A DNA stretch of 64,000 bases from Cytophagales bacterium. GTDB lineage: Bacteria; Bacteroidota; Bacteroidia; Cytophagales; Cyclobacteriaceae. Numbering within the stretch: position 1 is the first letter of the stretch; each line of letters begins with the position of its first letter. This document shows positions 27,297 to 35,404 of the stretch, piece by piece. A model generated the notes under the pieces. That model was not told where the DNA came from, made no database searches, and saw only the letters and a program-made list of their open reading frames with translations. Position numbers and translations under genes: made by a program. The stretch lies in contig JAKSDQ010000152.1 in NCBI GenBank assembly GCA_022360015.1, forward strand, positions 62,001-126,000, in the 5' to 3' direction.

Positions 27297-28619
27297 TTAA
27301 TTGGATATCTTTGCTGCTTTTTCCAATGCTTCTTTATAAACTTTCAGTGCCCTTTCCCTGGCGGATTTGTGGTCTACTACAGGATCAGGATAGGAAAAGT
27401 CCTGGTATTCAGGCACCCATTTTTTGATGTATTGGTGTTGTTCGTCAAACTTCCGGGTTTGTGTATCCGGGTTGAATATCCGGAAGTAAGGGGCCGCATC
27501 TACCCCGGTTCCGGCAGCCCATTGCCAGCCTCCGTTGTTGGATGCCAACTCATAGTCGAGCAGCTTTTCTGCAAAATAAGCTTCCCCCCAACGCCAGTCA
27601 ATCAACAAATGTTTGGTGAGAAAGCTGGCCGTAATCATACGAACCCGGTTATGCATGAACCCTGTAGCATTCAATTCCCTCATGCCTGCATCTACGATTG
27701 GGTATCCGGTCTTTCCCTCACACCACCTGTTAAATTCCCCCCGGTTATTTCGCCATTGAATGCCGTCATATTTTTTGTTAAAATTTTCATTGACTACGTG
27801 GGGAAAATGCCACAAAATCATTTGATAGAAATCACGCCAGATCAATTCGTTTAAATATTTTTCGTTCCATACGCTGGCGTTACGCACCAGTTGCCTGATG
27901 CTAATAGTGCCAAATCTCAGGTGAATGCCAAGCCGCGAGGTGCCTTTTATGGCGGGTATATCCCGCTTTTGATCATAATCCTTGATGATTTCTTCCGGAA
28001 TTTTCCCTGAGGGTATCGCCATTGAACTTCGCCGGAATCCCATTTTTGATAGTGGAATAACTTCCGGACCGGTCACCGGCAACCAATTATTAGTCTCCGA
28101 AGCGTTGGGATAGCATTCCGGGGGTTTGGTATTGAACAGACTTTTCCATCTTTTGCTGTAGGGTGTGTAAACCTTGTAAGCTTCACCATCATCCTTTATT
28201 ACTTCATTTTTTTCAAAGATGACATGATCCTTTTTACTGATGAAGCCAATGTTCCGTTCCTTCAAAAACATATAGACTGCCTTGTCCCTTTCCCTGGCGT
28301 AGGGTTCATAATCACGATTAGCATAAATGACTTTTACATTATACGCCTGTACAATCCTTTTCCACACCTCAGTGGGTTTGCCATAATAAGTTTGTAGTCC
28401 ACAACCCTTTTTTTGAAGCTGCGAATGCAGGTTTTGAAGCACATCATGAATAAAAGTTACCCTTGGATCGGATTTACTTTTTAAATCATCCAAAATATTC
28501 CTGTCAAAAATGAATATGGGCAATACCGGATATTCACCCGACAAGGCCGCCATCAGTGCCGTATTATCTTCAAGTCTCAGATCACGACGGAACCAAAAGA
28601 TGGAAATGGGTTGCGGCAT
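27297..28619 (-). CDS. phrB: Deoxyribodipyrimidine photolyase (cryptochrome/photolyase family)
   Basis: A flavoprotein that repairs UV-induced pyrimidine dimers with blue light. The N-terminal antenna domain starts IFWFRRDLRLEDNTAL. The C-terminal FAD domain has LIWRDFYQMILWHFP, GYPIVDAGMRELNATGFMHNRVRM, and the DYELASNNGGWQWAAGTGVD block that holds FAD and DNA-contact residues. The 440-residue length and these motifs match class I CPD photolyases. Only assay could separate it from a cryptochrome. It lies 9 bases upstream of the SDR/DUF2867 gene and 16 bases downstream of the small DUF6435 gene, all on the minus strand. Confidence 0.93.
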   Translation of the reverse strand: MPQPISIFWFRRDLRLEDNTALMAALSGEYPVLPIFIFDRNILDDLKSKSDPRVTFIHDVLQNLHSQLQKKGCGLQTYYGKPTEVWKRIVQAYNVKVIYANRDYEPYARERDKAVYMFLKERNIGFISKKDHVIFEKNEVIKDDGEAYKVYTPYSKRWKSLFNTKPPECYPNASETNNWLPVTGPEVIPLSKMGFRRSSMAIPSGKIPEEIIKDYDQKRDIPAIKGTSRLGIHLRFGTISIRQLVRNASVWNEKYLNELIWRDFYQMILWHFPHVVNENFNKKYDGIQWRNNRGEFNRWCEGKTGYPIVDAGMRELNATGFMHNRVRMITASFLTKHLLIDWRWGEAYFAEKLLDYELASNNGGWQWAAGTGVDAAPYFRIFNPDTQTRKFDEQHQYIKKWVPEYQDFSYPDPVVDHKSARERALKVYKEALEKAAKISN

Positions 28620-28635
28620 GTTTTATATTATTCCA

Positions 28636-28818
28636 CTAGCGCTTGTTTGTTTTTAATTCATTAATCTTTTTTGCCACTTCCTCCGCTGCGGCAATCTTTT
28701 TTGCATACAGCTTGAGGTCACCGGTGCGTTGAATATCCCTTGCTTCCAACATCATTTTCTCATATTGCTTATTTAGCTTTTTGATGGGATCTTTTTTAAA
28801 TAGTGAAAACATAGCCAT
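28636..28818 (-). CDS. Small DUF6435 / Lacal_2735-type protein
   Basis: A 60-residue, highly charged helical protein (MFSLFKKDPIKKLNKQYEKM and onward, ending INELKTNKR). This pattern is recognisable as the small Bacteroidota family annotated as DUF6435 or Lacal_2735. The function is unknown. It is predicted to be one long helical hairpin without membrane segments. The start could be the first or the third codon (both Met). It heads the photolyase run on the minus strand and diverges from the AraC-type gene. Confidence 0.7.
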   Translation of the reverse strand: MAMFSLFKKDPIKKLNKQYEKMMLEARDIQRTGDLKLYAKKIAAAEEVAKKINELKTNKR

Positions 28819-28976
28819 TCATATCTTTTACTTGAAAAACCGTTGAATTGACTAATTGTTCGGTGCTTTTAATGTATGTTCTTGTTTTAACCGGCAGCAA
28901 GGTGCTGATAAACGGTCCCGAATAGCCTAACCGACTATTCATTGAAATCGTTAAATTCGTTGTAGAAGATTTAATT

Positions 28977-29543
28977 ATGAAGTTATACATAAAAAACATG
29001 GTTTGCAACCGCTGCATTGAAGCGGTAACCGGGTTGTTTAGGGAAACTGGTCATAAGGCCAAAACGGTTCGTTTGGGTGAGGTGGAGGTAGACAGCGATC
29101 TATCGTCAGATGAGCTGGCCAATATTGGGGAAATGCTTCGGGACCGGGGTTTTGACTTGCTTGAAGATAAAAACAGCCGGATCATCGAACGTGTTAAAAA
29201 TTTATTGATAGATATTATTCACAGGGATTCCGGACCTGTAAAAATCAATTATTCCGTCTATCTGGAAGAACAGATCGGAAGAGATTACAGCTTTTTGAGT
29301 AGTCTTTTTTCATCGGTAGAGGGAATTACCATAGAAAAGTATACGATCTTGCAACGATTAGAAAAAGTGAAAGAGCTGTTGATTTATGACGAATTAAGCT
29401 TAAGCCAGATTGCAGATAAGCTTAACTACAGCAGCGTGCAGCACTTATCTAATCAATTTAAAAAGACCACGGGTATGTCACCCACTGCCTTTAAAAAGCA
29501 GCGTTTGAATCTTCGAAAACCGTTGGACGGGATTATCGGCTAA
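28977..29543 (+). CDS. AraC-family regulator with N-terminal HMA-like metal-binding domain
   Basis: A 188-residue regulator. The first 60 residues resemble a heavy-metal-associated (HMA, CopZ-like) domain with M8-V-C10-N-R-C13, an MxCxxC copper-type site. The C-terminal half is an AraC DNA-binding domain with its recognition helices in LSLSQIADKLNYSSVQHL and SNQFKKTTGMSPTAFKK. No sugar-binding cupin is present. The simplest reading is that metal binding to the HMA domain controls DNA binding. The neighbours support this: a Cys-rich HYC_CC_PP protein and an RND copper/silver-type pump follow on the same strand. Homologues in other Bacteroidota also sit beside such efflux genes. Confidence 0.85.
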   Translation: MKLYIKNMVCNRCIEAVTGLFRETGHKAKTVRLGEVEVDSDLSSDELANIGEMLRDRGFDLLEDKNSRIIERVKNLLIDIIHRDSGPVKINYSVYLEEQIGRDYSFLSSLFSSVEGITIEKYTILQRLEKVKELLIYDELSLSQIADKLNYSSVQHLSNQFKKTTGMSPTAFKKQRLNLRKPLDGIIG

Positions 29544-29710
29544 AATCATATAACTTTTTTCAAAAATTATGTAAGTCATGCAACGGAATTATCACGTATA
29601 CTTGCAAAAGTTAATGATCTGCCGGATATATGTCTATGATTGTATCAGCGGTAAGCAACATTTAAGAAGGTCTCTAAGCTGGTAATCTTACTATTAAAGA
29701 CATTTTTTTG

Positions 29711-29718
29711 TATCTTTG
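29711..29718 (+). promoter_or_regulatory. Possible -7 promoter box before the HYC_CC_PP gene
   Basis: TATCTTTG fits TANNTTTG but lies only 9 bases from the ATG at 29728, and no TTG box is visible upstream. If used, the leader would be extremely short. Confidence 0.25.
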
Positions 29719-29727
29719 GGCCTATTG

Positions 29728-30135
29728 ATGAAAGTTTTTGCAAAAATACTGAACGTCTTCCTTGCGCTGTTATTATTGCTGACAACCAGTGGTGTAACAC
29801 TTCACAAACATTATTGCATGGGCGAGCTGGAAAACATAGCGGTTTTTCAGAAGGCCAAGTCCTGTATTGACAAAATCAAAACGGACGGGCAAGCTATGGC
29901 CTGTGCTATGAAATGCTGTGAAGACGTTGAGGTGGAGTTTAAGGTGACCGATTTAAACAAAGCTGTTTCCGGCATCAGCCTGGTACCTCAATGGTACCTC
30001 TTAGCAGCTATCACCTACCTTGTCATCGATTTTGATCTCTTTTCATTTGTCAAAGCCTATTCTTCCTACTTAAATTACAAGCCTCCCTCGATTGATCCGG
30101 ACATCACGGTCCTGATTCAATCATTTCTTCTTTAA
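29728..30135 (+). CDS. HYC_CC_PP family protein (Cys-rich, exported)
   Basis: A small exported or membrane-anchored protein (135 residues from ATG 29728). A hydrophobic N-terminal segment is followed by H28-Y-C30, then C46, C59 and C63-C64, and near the C-terminus a YKPP motif. The HYC, CC and PP elements define the family name. The biochemical role is not established. The cysteine and methionine content and the gene order suggest binding or delivery of a soft metal in the periplasm. Order: after a metal-sensing regulator and directly before an RND metal pump (85-base gap). The frame extends upstream to a TTG at 29716, which I consider too early. Confidence 0.83.
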   Translation: MKVFAKILNVFLALLLLLTTSGVTLHKHYCMGELENIAVFQKAKSCIDKIKTDGQAMACAMKCCEDVEVEFKVTDLNKAVSGISLVPQWYLLAAITYLVIDFDLFSFVKAYSSYLNYKPPSIDPDITVLIQSFLL

Positions 30136-30220
30136 GTCATAACATTACGATGCTGCCTTGCGCAGTATAGGGGTAATTGTGCCCGGAAATCATCTGTTTA
30201 TCATCAAGTGATAGGATGTT

Positions 30221-33200
30221 ATGCTTATTGGTATTATAAAATTTTTCTTAGAGAATAAACTTATTACCGTTCTTTTAACGGTATCATTGATAATTTGGGG
30301 CCTGGCCGTAGCTCCTTTTAACTGGGAGATGAGGTGGATTCCCAGGGATCCTGTCCCCGTGGATGCTATTCCCGATATCGGAGAGAATCAACAAATAGTT
30401 TTTACAGAATGGACCGGGCGATCTCCGCAGGATATTGAAGATCAGATTACCTATCCACTTACAACGGCCCTTCTTGGAGTTCCCGGCGTAAAAACGATTC
30501 GCGGCAACTCAATTTTCGGGCTCTCCAGCATATATCTCATTTTTGAGGAAGATGTAGCGTTTTACTGGAGCCGGTCGAGAATTCTTGAAAAGCTTAACTC
30601 ATTGCCGGCAGGCACCCTGCCGGTCAACGTGCAACCGTCCCTGGGCCCTGATGCTACTGCACTGGGCCAGGTATTTTGGTATACTTTGGAAGGCAGGGAT
30701 TTGGATGGTCGTCCGGCCGGGGGCTGGGATCCTCAGGAACTGCGTTCTATTCAGGACTATTATGTAAAATACAGCCTTTCTTCGGCCGGAGGTGTTTCTG
30801 AGGTGGCTTCTATAGGAGGTTATGTAAAGGAATACCAAGTGGATATTGACCCTATAGCTATGAAAAGTTATCGTGTGAATGTCGCCCAAATCATGGATGC
30901 CGTTAAAAAGAGCAACCTGGATGTAGGTGCGCGCACCATAGAGTTTAACAAGGCGGAGTACCTGGTACGAGGCCTTGGATATATCAGGAACATTAATGAT
31001 CTGGAAGAGGCAGTAGTCGTTGCCAGGAATAATATTCCTGTCCGGGTTAAGGATGTGGCAAAAGTTCACCTGGGTCCTGCGGCGCGCAGGGGTGGTTTGG
31101 ATAAAGCCGGTGCTGAAGCGGTAGGGGCAGTGATAGTGGCACGCTACGGCTCAAATCCTTTGGAAGTAATCCAGCATGTGAAGGCTAAAATTAAAGAAAT
31201 CTCGCCAGGCCTGCCCGCTAAAACCCTTGCTGACGGTACGGTTTCTAAGGTAACTATTGTGCCTTTTTACGATCGCGCAGGATTAATCAACGAAACCCTC
31301 GGCACTTTGGAGGAAGCACTGACACTTGAAATCCTGATAAGTGTGATTGTCGTTGTCATTCTGGTGCTTAACCTTCGGGCCTCAGTGATGATTTCCAGTC
31401 TTCTTCCGGTTGGTGTGTTGATTACATTTATAGCCATGCGTTACTTTGGTATTGCTGCTAACATTGTGGCTTTGTCTGGAATAGCCATCGCTATTGGGGT
31501 AATGGTTGATGTAGGGGTCGTTTTTACGGAAAACATTATCCGGCATCTGCAAATGCCGCAAAACAAAAGCAAGACCGCTGCCGAAAAACTGAAAGTAATA
31601 TATACTGCCACAGCGGAAGTAGCCTCAGCAGTGATCACCGCCCTGGCGACAACCGTGGTTAGCTTCCTGCCGGTATTTGCTTTGCAAGCCCAGGAGGGGA
31701 AGTTATTTGGTCCGTTGGCGTTTACCAAAACTTTTGCCTTGCTGGCTGCTTTGTTTTTTGGTATTGTGATTATTCCGGCCTTTGCCCATTCGCTTTTTTC
31801 ACTGGATTTTGAAAAAAGCCGGTTGCGTAATAGTTTGAATGTCCTGGCCGGAGCTTTTGGCATTGTATTGCTATTTTTTGTGTTTTGGGCAGGCATCGCA
31901 TTAATCGCCATCGCTTTAAACAATCTGTTGCAAGATCGCTGGCCGGCAACATGGAAAAAAGCCCCGAAGTATTTCAATATCGGCATCCTGTGTGCTGCAG
32001 TGCTTTATTTACTCACCGGAACCTGGCTGCCTCTGGGGGCAGGGCATTCCCTATTCGCTAACTTTTTTTTAGTGGGAATGGTAATTTTATGGGTCCTGGT
32101 GATTTTAATAGGTGTTGTAAAGTATTATGCCAACATTCTCAACTGGTGCCTGAGGCATAAATGGCAGTTTTTAAGTATTCCGATACTTATTGTACTATTT
32201 GGCATATTGTCATGGCAAGGATTTGACAATGTATTTGGTTTTGTTGGTAAGGCTGCGAAACTCAGGGAGACAGGTTTTTGGACAAGCATGGAGGCTACTT
32301 TTCCGGGGGTAGGGAGGGAATTCATGCCTTCACTCGACGAGGGGTCTTTTTTGCTGATGCCCAGCAACATGCCGCATTCAGGTATAGAAGAAAACATAGA
32401 AACCATTCGGTTGCTTGACCAGCGTGTAACAGCCATTCCGGAAGTGGAACTGACTGTTGGCAAATGGGGAAGGGTAAATTCCGCATTGGATCCGGCTCCG
32501 ATTTCAATGTTTGAAAATACCGTCAACTATAAGTCTGAATACATACTGGACGAAGATGGTCACCGTATCCGCTTTAAAGTAAATGACAACGATGAGTATG
32601 AATTAAAAAACGGGTTGACCTTTAATCCCGAAACCGGCGACCTGGGCAGGTTCGACACCGGTTTGTTGATCAAAGATCCCGGCGGAAAATATTTCCGTCA
32701 GTGGAGAAAACACATTCGGTCTCCTGATGATGTATGGGACGAAATCGCCAGGACTACCAGCATTCCGGGTCTGACAGCCGCACCCAAACTTCAGCCCATA
32801 GCCACCCGTTTGATCATGCTTTCCACAGGAATGCGCGCACCGATAGGCATGAAAATTTTTGGGCCCGATCTTCAGACACTGGCGGCAGTGGGCCTGCAAA
32901 TGGAAGAACTCCTGAAGCAGGTTCCCGGCGTAGAAGCTTCTTCGGTTTTTGCTGACCGTGTCGTTGGCAAACCATATCTTGAGATTAATATTGACAGAAA
33001 TGCTATTGCCCGGTATGGATTGCGTATCGAAGATATGCAAATGTATCTGGGGGTCGCTATTGGAGGCAGTCAATTGACGTCCACTGTGGAGGGCCGTGAA
33101 CGCTACCCTGTAAGGGTAAGGTACGCGAGGGAATTACGTGATAATCCCGATGACCTGAGTGACATACTTATTCCAACGCCGTCGGGTGTTCAGGTACCGC

Positions 33201-34024
33201 TTGGAAACCTGGCGCGAATTCAGTACGTCAGGGGGCCACAAAACATTAGAAGTGAAAATACCTTTCTGGTCAGCTATGTTATCCTGGATAAAATGGAAGG
33301 TTTTGCCGAAGTGGATGTAGTTGAAAATGCCATGGAATTATTGGATAACAAAATCAGTGAAGGTTCCCTGACTATACCCCAAGGGGTCAGCTACGAATTT
33401 ACCGGTAACTATAAGAACCAACTACGCGCCACTGAGCGACTCTCGATTCTGATTCCGGTGTGTCTGCTGATCATTCTTCTTATCCTGTATTTTCAGTTTG
33501 GCAGGCTTCAGCCCACATTGATGGTATTCTCCGGTGTCTTTGTCGCTTTTGCCGGAGGCTTTATACTGATCTGGTTATACGGCCAGGATTGGTTTTTAAA
33601 CATCCGGGTTTTTGGAGAAGGCCTCCGTGATTTATTCCAGGTGAACAAGATAAACCTGAGCGTGGCGGTATGGGTGGGTTTTATCGCACTTTTTGGGGTG
33701 GCTTCTGATAATGGCGTATTGATGGCCACCTATTTAAAGCAGACATTTGATAAAGAAAAACCAGATAATATCGAAAAGATCAGAAAAGCTGTCCTGCACG
33801 CGGGACTGTTAAGAATAAGGCCCGCTATGATGACAACGGCGACAACCATCATTGCGTTGTTGCCCATATTTACTTCCACCGGCAAAGGATCGGATATCAT
33901 GGTGCCTATGGCCATACCTACGTTTGGAGGCATGCTTTTTCAGGTCATTACGGTTTTTATTGTTCCGGTGCTTTATTGTATGTGGCAGGAGTTTCAGATA
34001 AAAAAGAAAAATGATGAAAATTAA
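30221..34024 (+). CDS. cusA: CusA/CzcA-type heavy-metal RND efflux pump
   Basis: The inner-membrane proton-driven pump of a tripartite efflux system. Typical motifs are seen: DIGENQQIVFTEWTGRSPQDIE near the N-terminus, the membrane-embedded IAIAIGVMVDVGVVFTENI with the proton-relay aspartate, and the C-terminal membrane block ending VPVLYCMWQEF. The segment ATRLIMLSTGMRAPIGMKI keeps a methionine at a position used for Cu/Ag in E. coli CusA, favouring monovalent copper or silver over zinc or cobalt. At 1267 residues it is about 200 longer than E. coli CusA. The extra length is an added membrane region (about 540-680) and a longer porter loop (about 770-850). It overlaps the outer-membrane channel gene by 14 bases. 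Confidence 0.93.
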   Translation: MLIGIIKFFLENKLITVLLTVSLIIWGLAVAPFNWEMRWIPRDPVPVDAIPDIGENQQIVFTEWTGRSPQDIEDQITYPLTTALLGVPGVKTIRGNSIFGLSSIYLIFEEDVAFYWSRSRILEKLNSLPAGTLPVNVQPSLGPDATALGQVFWYTLEGRDLDGRPAGGWDPQELRSIQDYYVKYSLSSAGGVSEVASIGGYVKEYQVDIDPIAMKSYRVNVAQIMDAVKKSNLDVGARTIEFNKAEYLVRGLGYIRNINDLEEAVVVARNNIPVRVKDVAKVHLGPAARRGGLDKAGAEAVGAVIVARYGSNPLEVIQHVKAKIKEISPGLPAKTLADGTVSKVTIVPFYDRAGLINETLGTLEEALTLEILISVIVVVILVLNLRASVMISSLLPVGVLITFIAMRYFGIAANIVALSGIAIAIGVMVDVGVVFTENIIRHLQMPQNKSKTAAEKLKVIYTATAEVASAVITALATTVVSFLPVFALQAQEGKLFGPLAFTKTFALLAALFFGIVIIPAFAHSLFSLDFEKSRLRNSLNVLAGAFGIVLLFFVFWAGIALIAIALNNLLQDRWPATWKKAPKYFNIGILCAAVLYLLTGTWLPLGAGHSLFANFFLVGMVILWVLVILIGVVKYYANILNWCLRHKWQFLSIPILIVLFGILSWQGFDNVFGFVGKAAKLRETGFWTSMEATFPGVGREFMPSLDEGSFLLMPSNMPHSGIEENIETIRLLDQRVTAIPEVELTVGKWGRVNSALDPAPISMFENTVNYKSEYILDEDGHRIRFKVNDNDEYELKNGLTFNPETGDLGRFDTGLLIKDPGGKYFRQWRKHIRSPDDVWDEIARTTSIPGLTAAPKLQPIATRLIMLSTGMRAPIGMKIFGPDLQTLAAVGLQMEELLKQVPGVEASSVFADRVVGKPYLEINIDRNAIARYGLRIEDMQMYLGVAIGGSQLTSTVEGRERYPVRVRYARELRDNPDDLSDILIPTPSGVQVPLGNLARIQYVRGPQNIRSENTFLVSYVILDKMEGFAEVDVVENAMELLDNKISEGSLTIPQGVSYEFTGNYKNQLRATERLSILIPVCLLIILLILYFQFGRLQPTLMVFSGVFVAFAGGFILIWLYGQDWFLNIRVFGEGLRDLFQVNKINLSVAVWVGFIALFGVASDNGVLMATYLKQTFDKEKPDNIEKIRKAVLHAGLLRIRPAMMTTATTIIALLPIFTSTGKGSDIMVPMAIPTFGGMLFQVITVFIVPVLYCMWQEFQIKKKNDEN

Positions 34025-35261
34025 GATTGTATTCCTGGGGCTGTCCCTGTTGGGAGTTGCCGCGTATGGTCAGGAAAACCTGAACAAGTACCTTGTTATT
34101 GCTGTCGAGAATAATCCGGGATTAAAGGCCGAATTTAACCGGTACCTTGCGGCAATGGAGCAAATTCCCCAGGCAAGGGCCTTGCCTGATCCGCAACTGA
34201 CTTTCAGTTTGTTTGCACAGCCTGTTGAAACCCGCGTAGGTCCCCAACGGGCCAGTATTGCTGTAAGCCAGGCTTTTCCCTGGTTTGGAACCCTCAAAGC
34301 CAGAGGCGAAGTAGCCACCCGACTGGCCGAATCCAGGCTTAAAAATTTTGAAGATCAAAAACTTGCGCTTTTCAAGGAGGTCAAAATTACTTATTCGGAA
34401 TTGTATTTTATCCATAAGTCCATTTTGCTGACAGAAGAAAACTTAGCCCTGCTGAATTCATTTAAGGAATTGGTGAGGGTGAATTTTGAGAGTGGCAAAA
34501 CCGGATTTGTCAATGTTCTGAGGGTAGAAATGGATTATGAGGAGTTGCAAAACAGGCTCGCTTTGCTCAATGATAGCAAACAGGCCCTGCTCATACAGTT
34601 TGAAAACCTGTTGAATTATCAGCTTGACCAACCCCCTGCTTTTCCGGAAATTCTTTGGGAAGAAACCCTGAAAGAAGCAAAACAGACCCTGTATGACAGT
34701 ATAGTTTCGCGGAACCTGCAGCTCCGGCAACTGCAAAGTCAACTGGCCGCCCAGGATAAAAAGATGGAGGTTGCAGACCTTACAGGCAAACCTTCATTTA
34801 CGTTGGGAATGAGTTATATAAATATCGGTGAGCGTCCCGAGGCGGGTATTCCAGGCAACGGACAGGACGCATTGCTTTTTCCGCAGGCGGGATTAAATAT
34901 TCCGCTTTACCGCAAAAAATATGAAGCACTCAAAAATCAGGAAGAATTGCGTAAGGAAAGTCTTCAATACCAGATAGAAGCAAAGTCAGACAGGCTTATC
35001 ACCAAATTGGAAACACTGATCAGGGACCATTTGGATGCTGCGAGGAGGCGGAGTTTATATCAGAAATTGTATGAATTGGCTGAACAATCTCTGTCACTGC
35101 TTCAAACAGAGTTTGTAACAGGCAAAACGGATTTTGCGGATGTTTTGAGGATGGAGCGAAGGCTTCTTTCCTATCAGTTGGAATTGGAAAAGGCAAGGGT
35201 GGACGCTAATAACACAGTATATGAGGTTGATTATTTGATGGGAAGGGGTGAGGATGATTGA
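34011..35261 (+). CDS. TolC-family outer-membrane efflux protein
   Basis: The outer-membrane channel of the tripartite metal pump. The 416-residue protein has a signal peptide (about 1-21, ending AAYGQ) and the paired alpha-helical hairpins of the OEP/TolC family. These are visible as the internal repeats around QIPQARALPDPQLTFSL and VRVNFESGKTGFVNVLRVEMD in the first half, and LSLLQTEFVTGKTDFADVLRMERR in the second. The start overlaps the last codons of the pump gene, so translation is probably coupled. ATG 34011 and 34014 are both possible. Confidence 0.92.
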   Translation: MMKIKIVFLGLSLLGVAAYGQENLNKYLVIAVENNPGLKAEFNRYLAAMEQIPQARALPDPQLTFSLFAQPVETRVGPQRASIAVSQAFPWFGTLKARGEVATRLAESRLKNFEDQKLALFKEVKITYSELYFIHKSILLTEENLALLNSFKELVRVNFESGKTGFVNVLRVEMDYEELQNRLALLNDSKQALLIQFENLLNYQLDQPPAFPEILWEETLKEAKQTLYDSIVSRNLQLRQLQSQLAAQDKKMEVADLTGKPSFTLGMSYINIGERPEAGIPGNGQDALLFPQAGLNIPLYRKKYEALKNQEELRKESLQYQIEAKSDRLITKLETLIRDHLDAARRRSLYQKLYELAEQSLSLLQTEFVTGKTDFADVLRMERRLLSYQLELEKARVDANNTVYEVDYLMGRGEDD

Positions 35262-35264
35262 TAA

Positions 35265-35285
35265 TTGACAGTTGACAGTTGAAAA
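35265..35285 (+). repeat. Short tandem repeat between efflux genes
   Basis: Two perfect 7-base units (TTGACAG at 35265-35271 and 35272-35278) followed by a degenerate third (TTGAAAA). It lies in the 143-base gap before the adaptor gene. The role is unknown; it may be an eroded intergenic repeat. Confidence 0.45.
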
Positions 35286-35404
35286 TGGACAATTTTAGTT
35301 GGTGGGGTGATTGGAATGGTGGAATGATAGGAGGTGTTGGATCGTATGGAATCGATTATTAGAATACTGAAATAATTATTACGACGTGTAAAAGAATCAA
35401 GATC

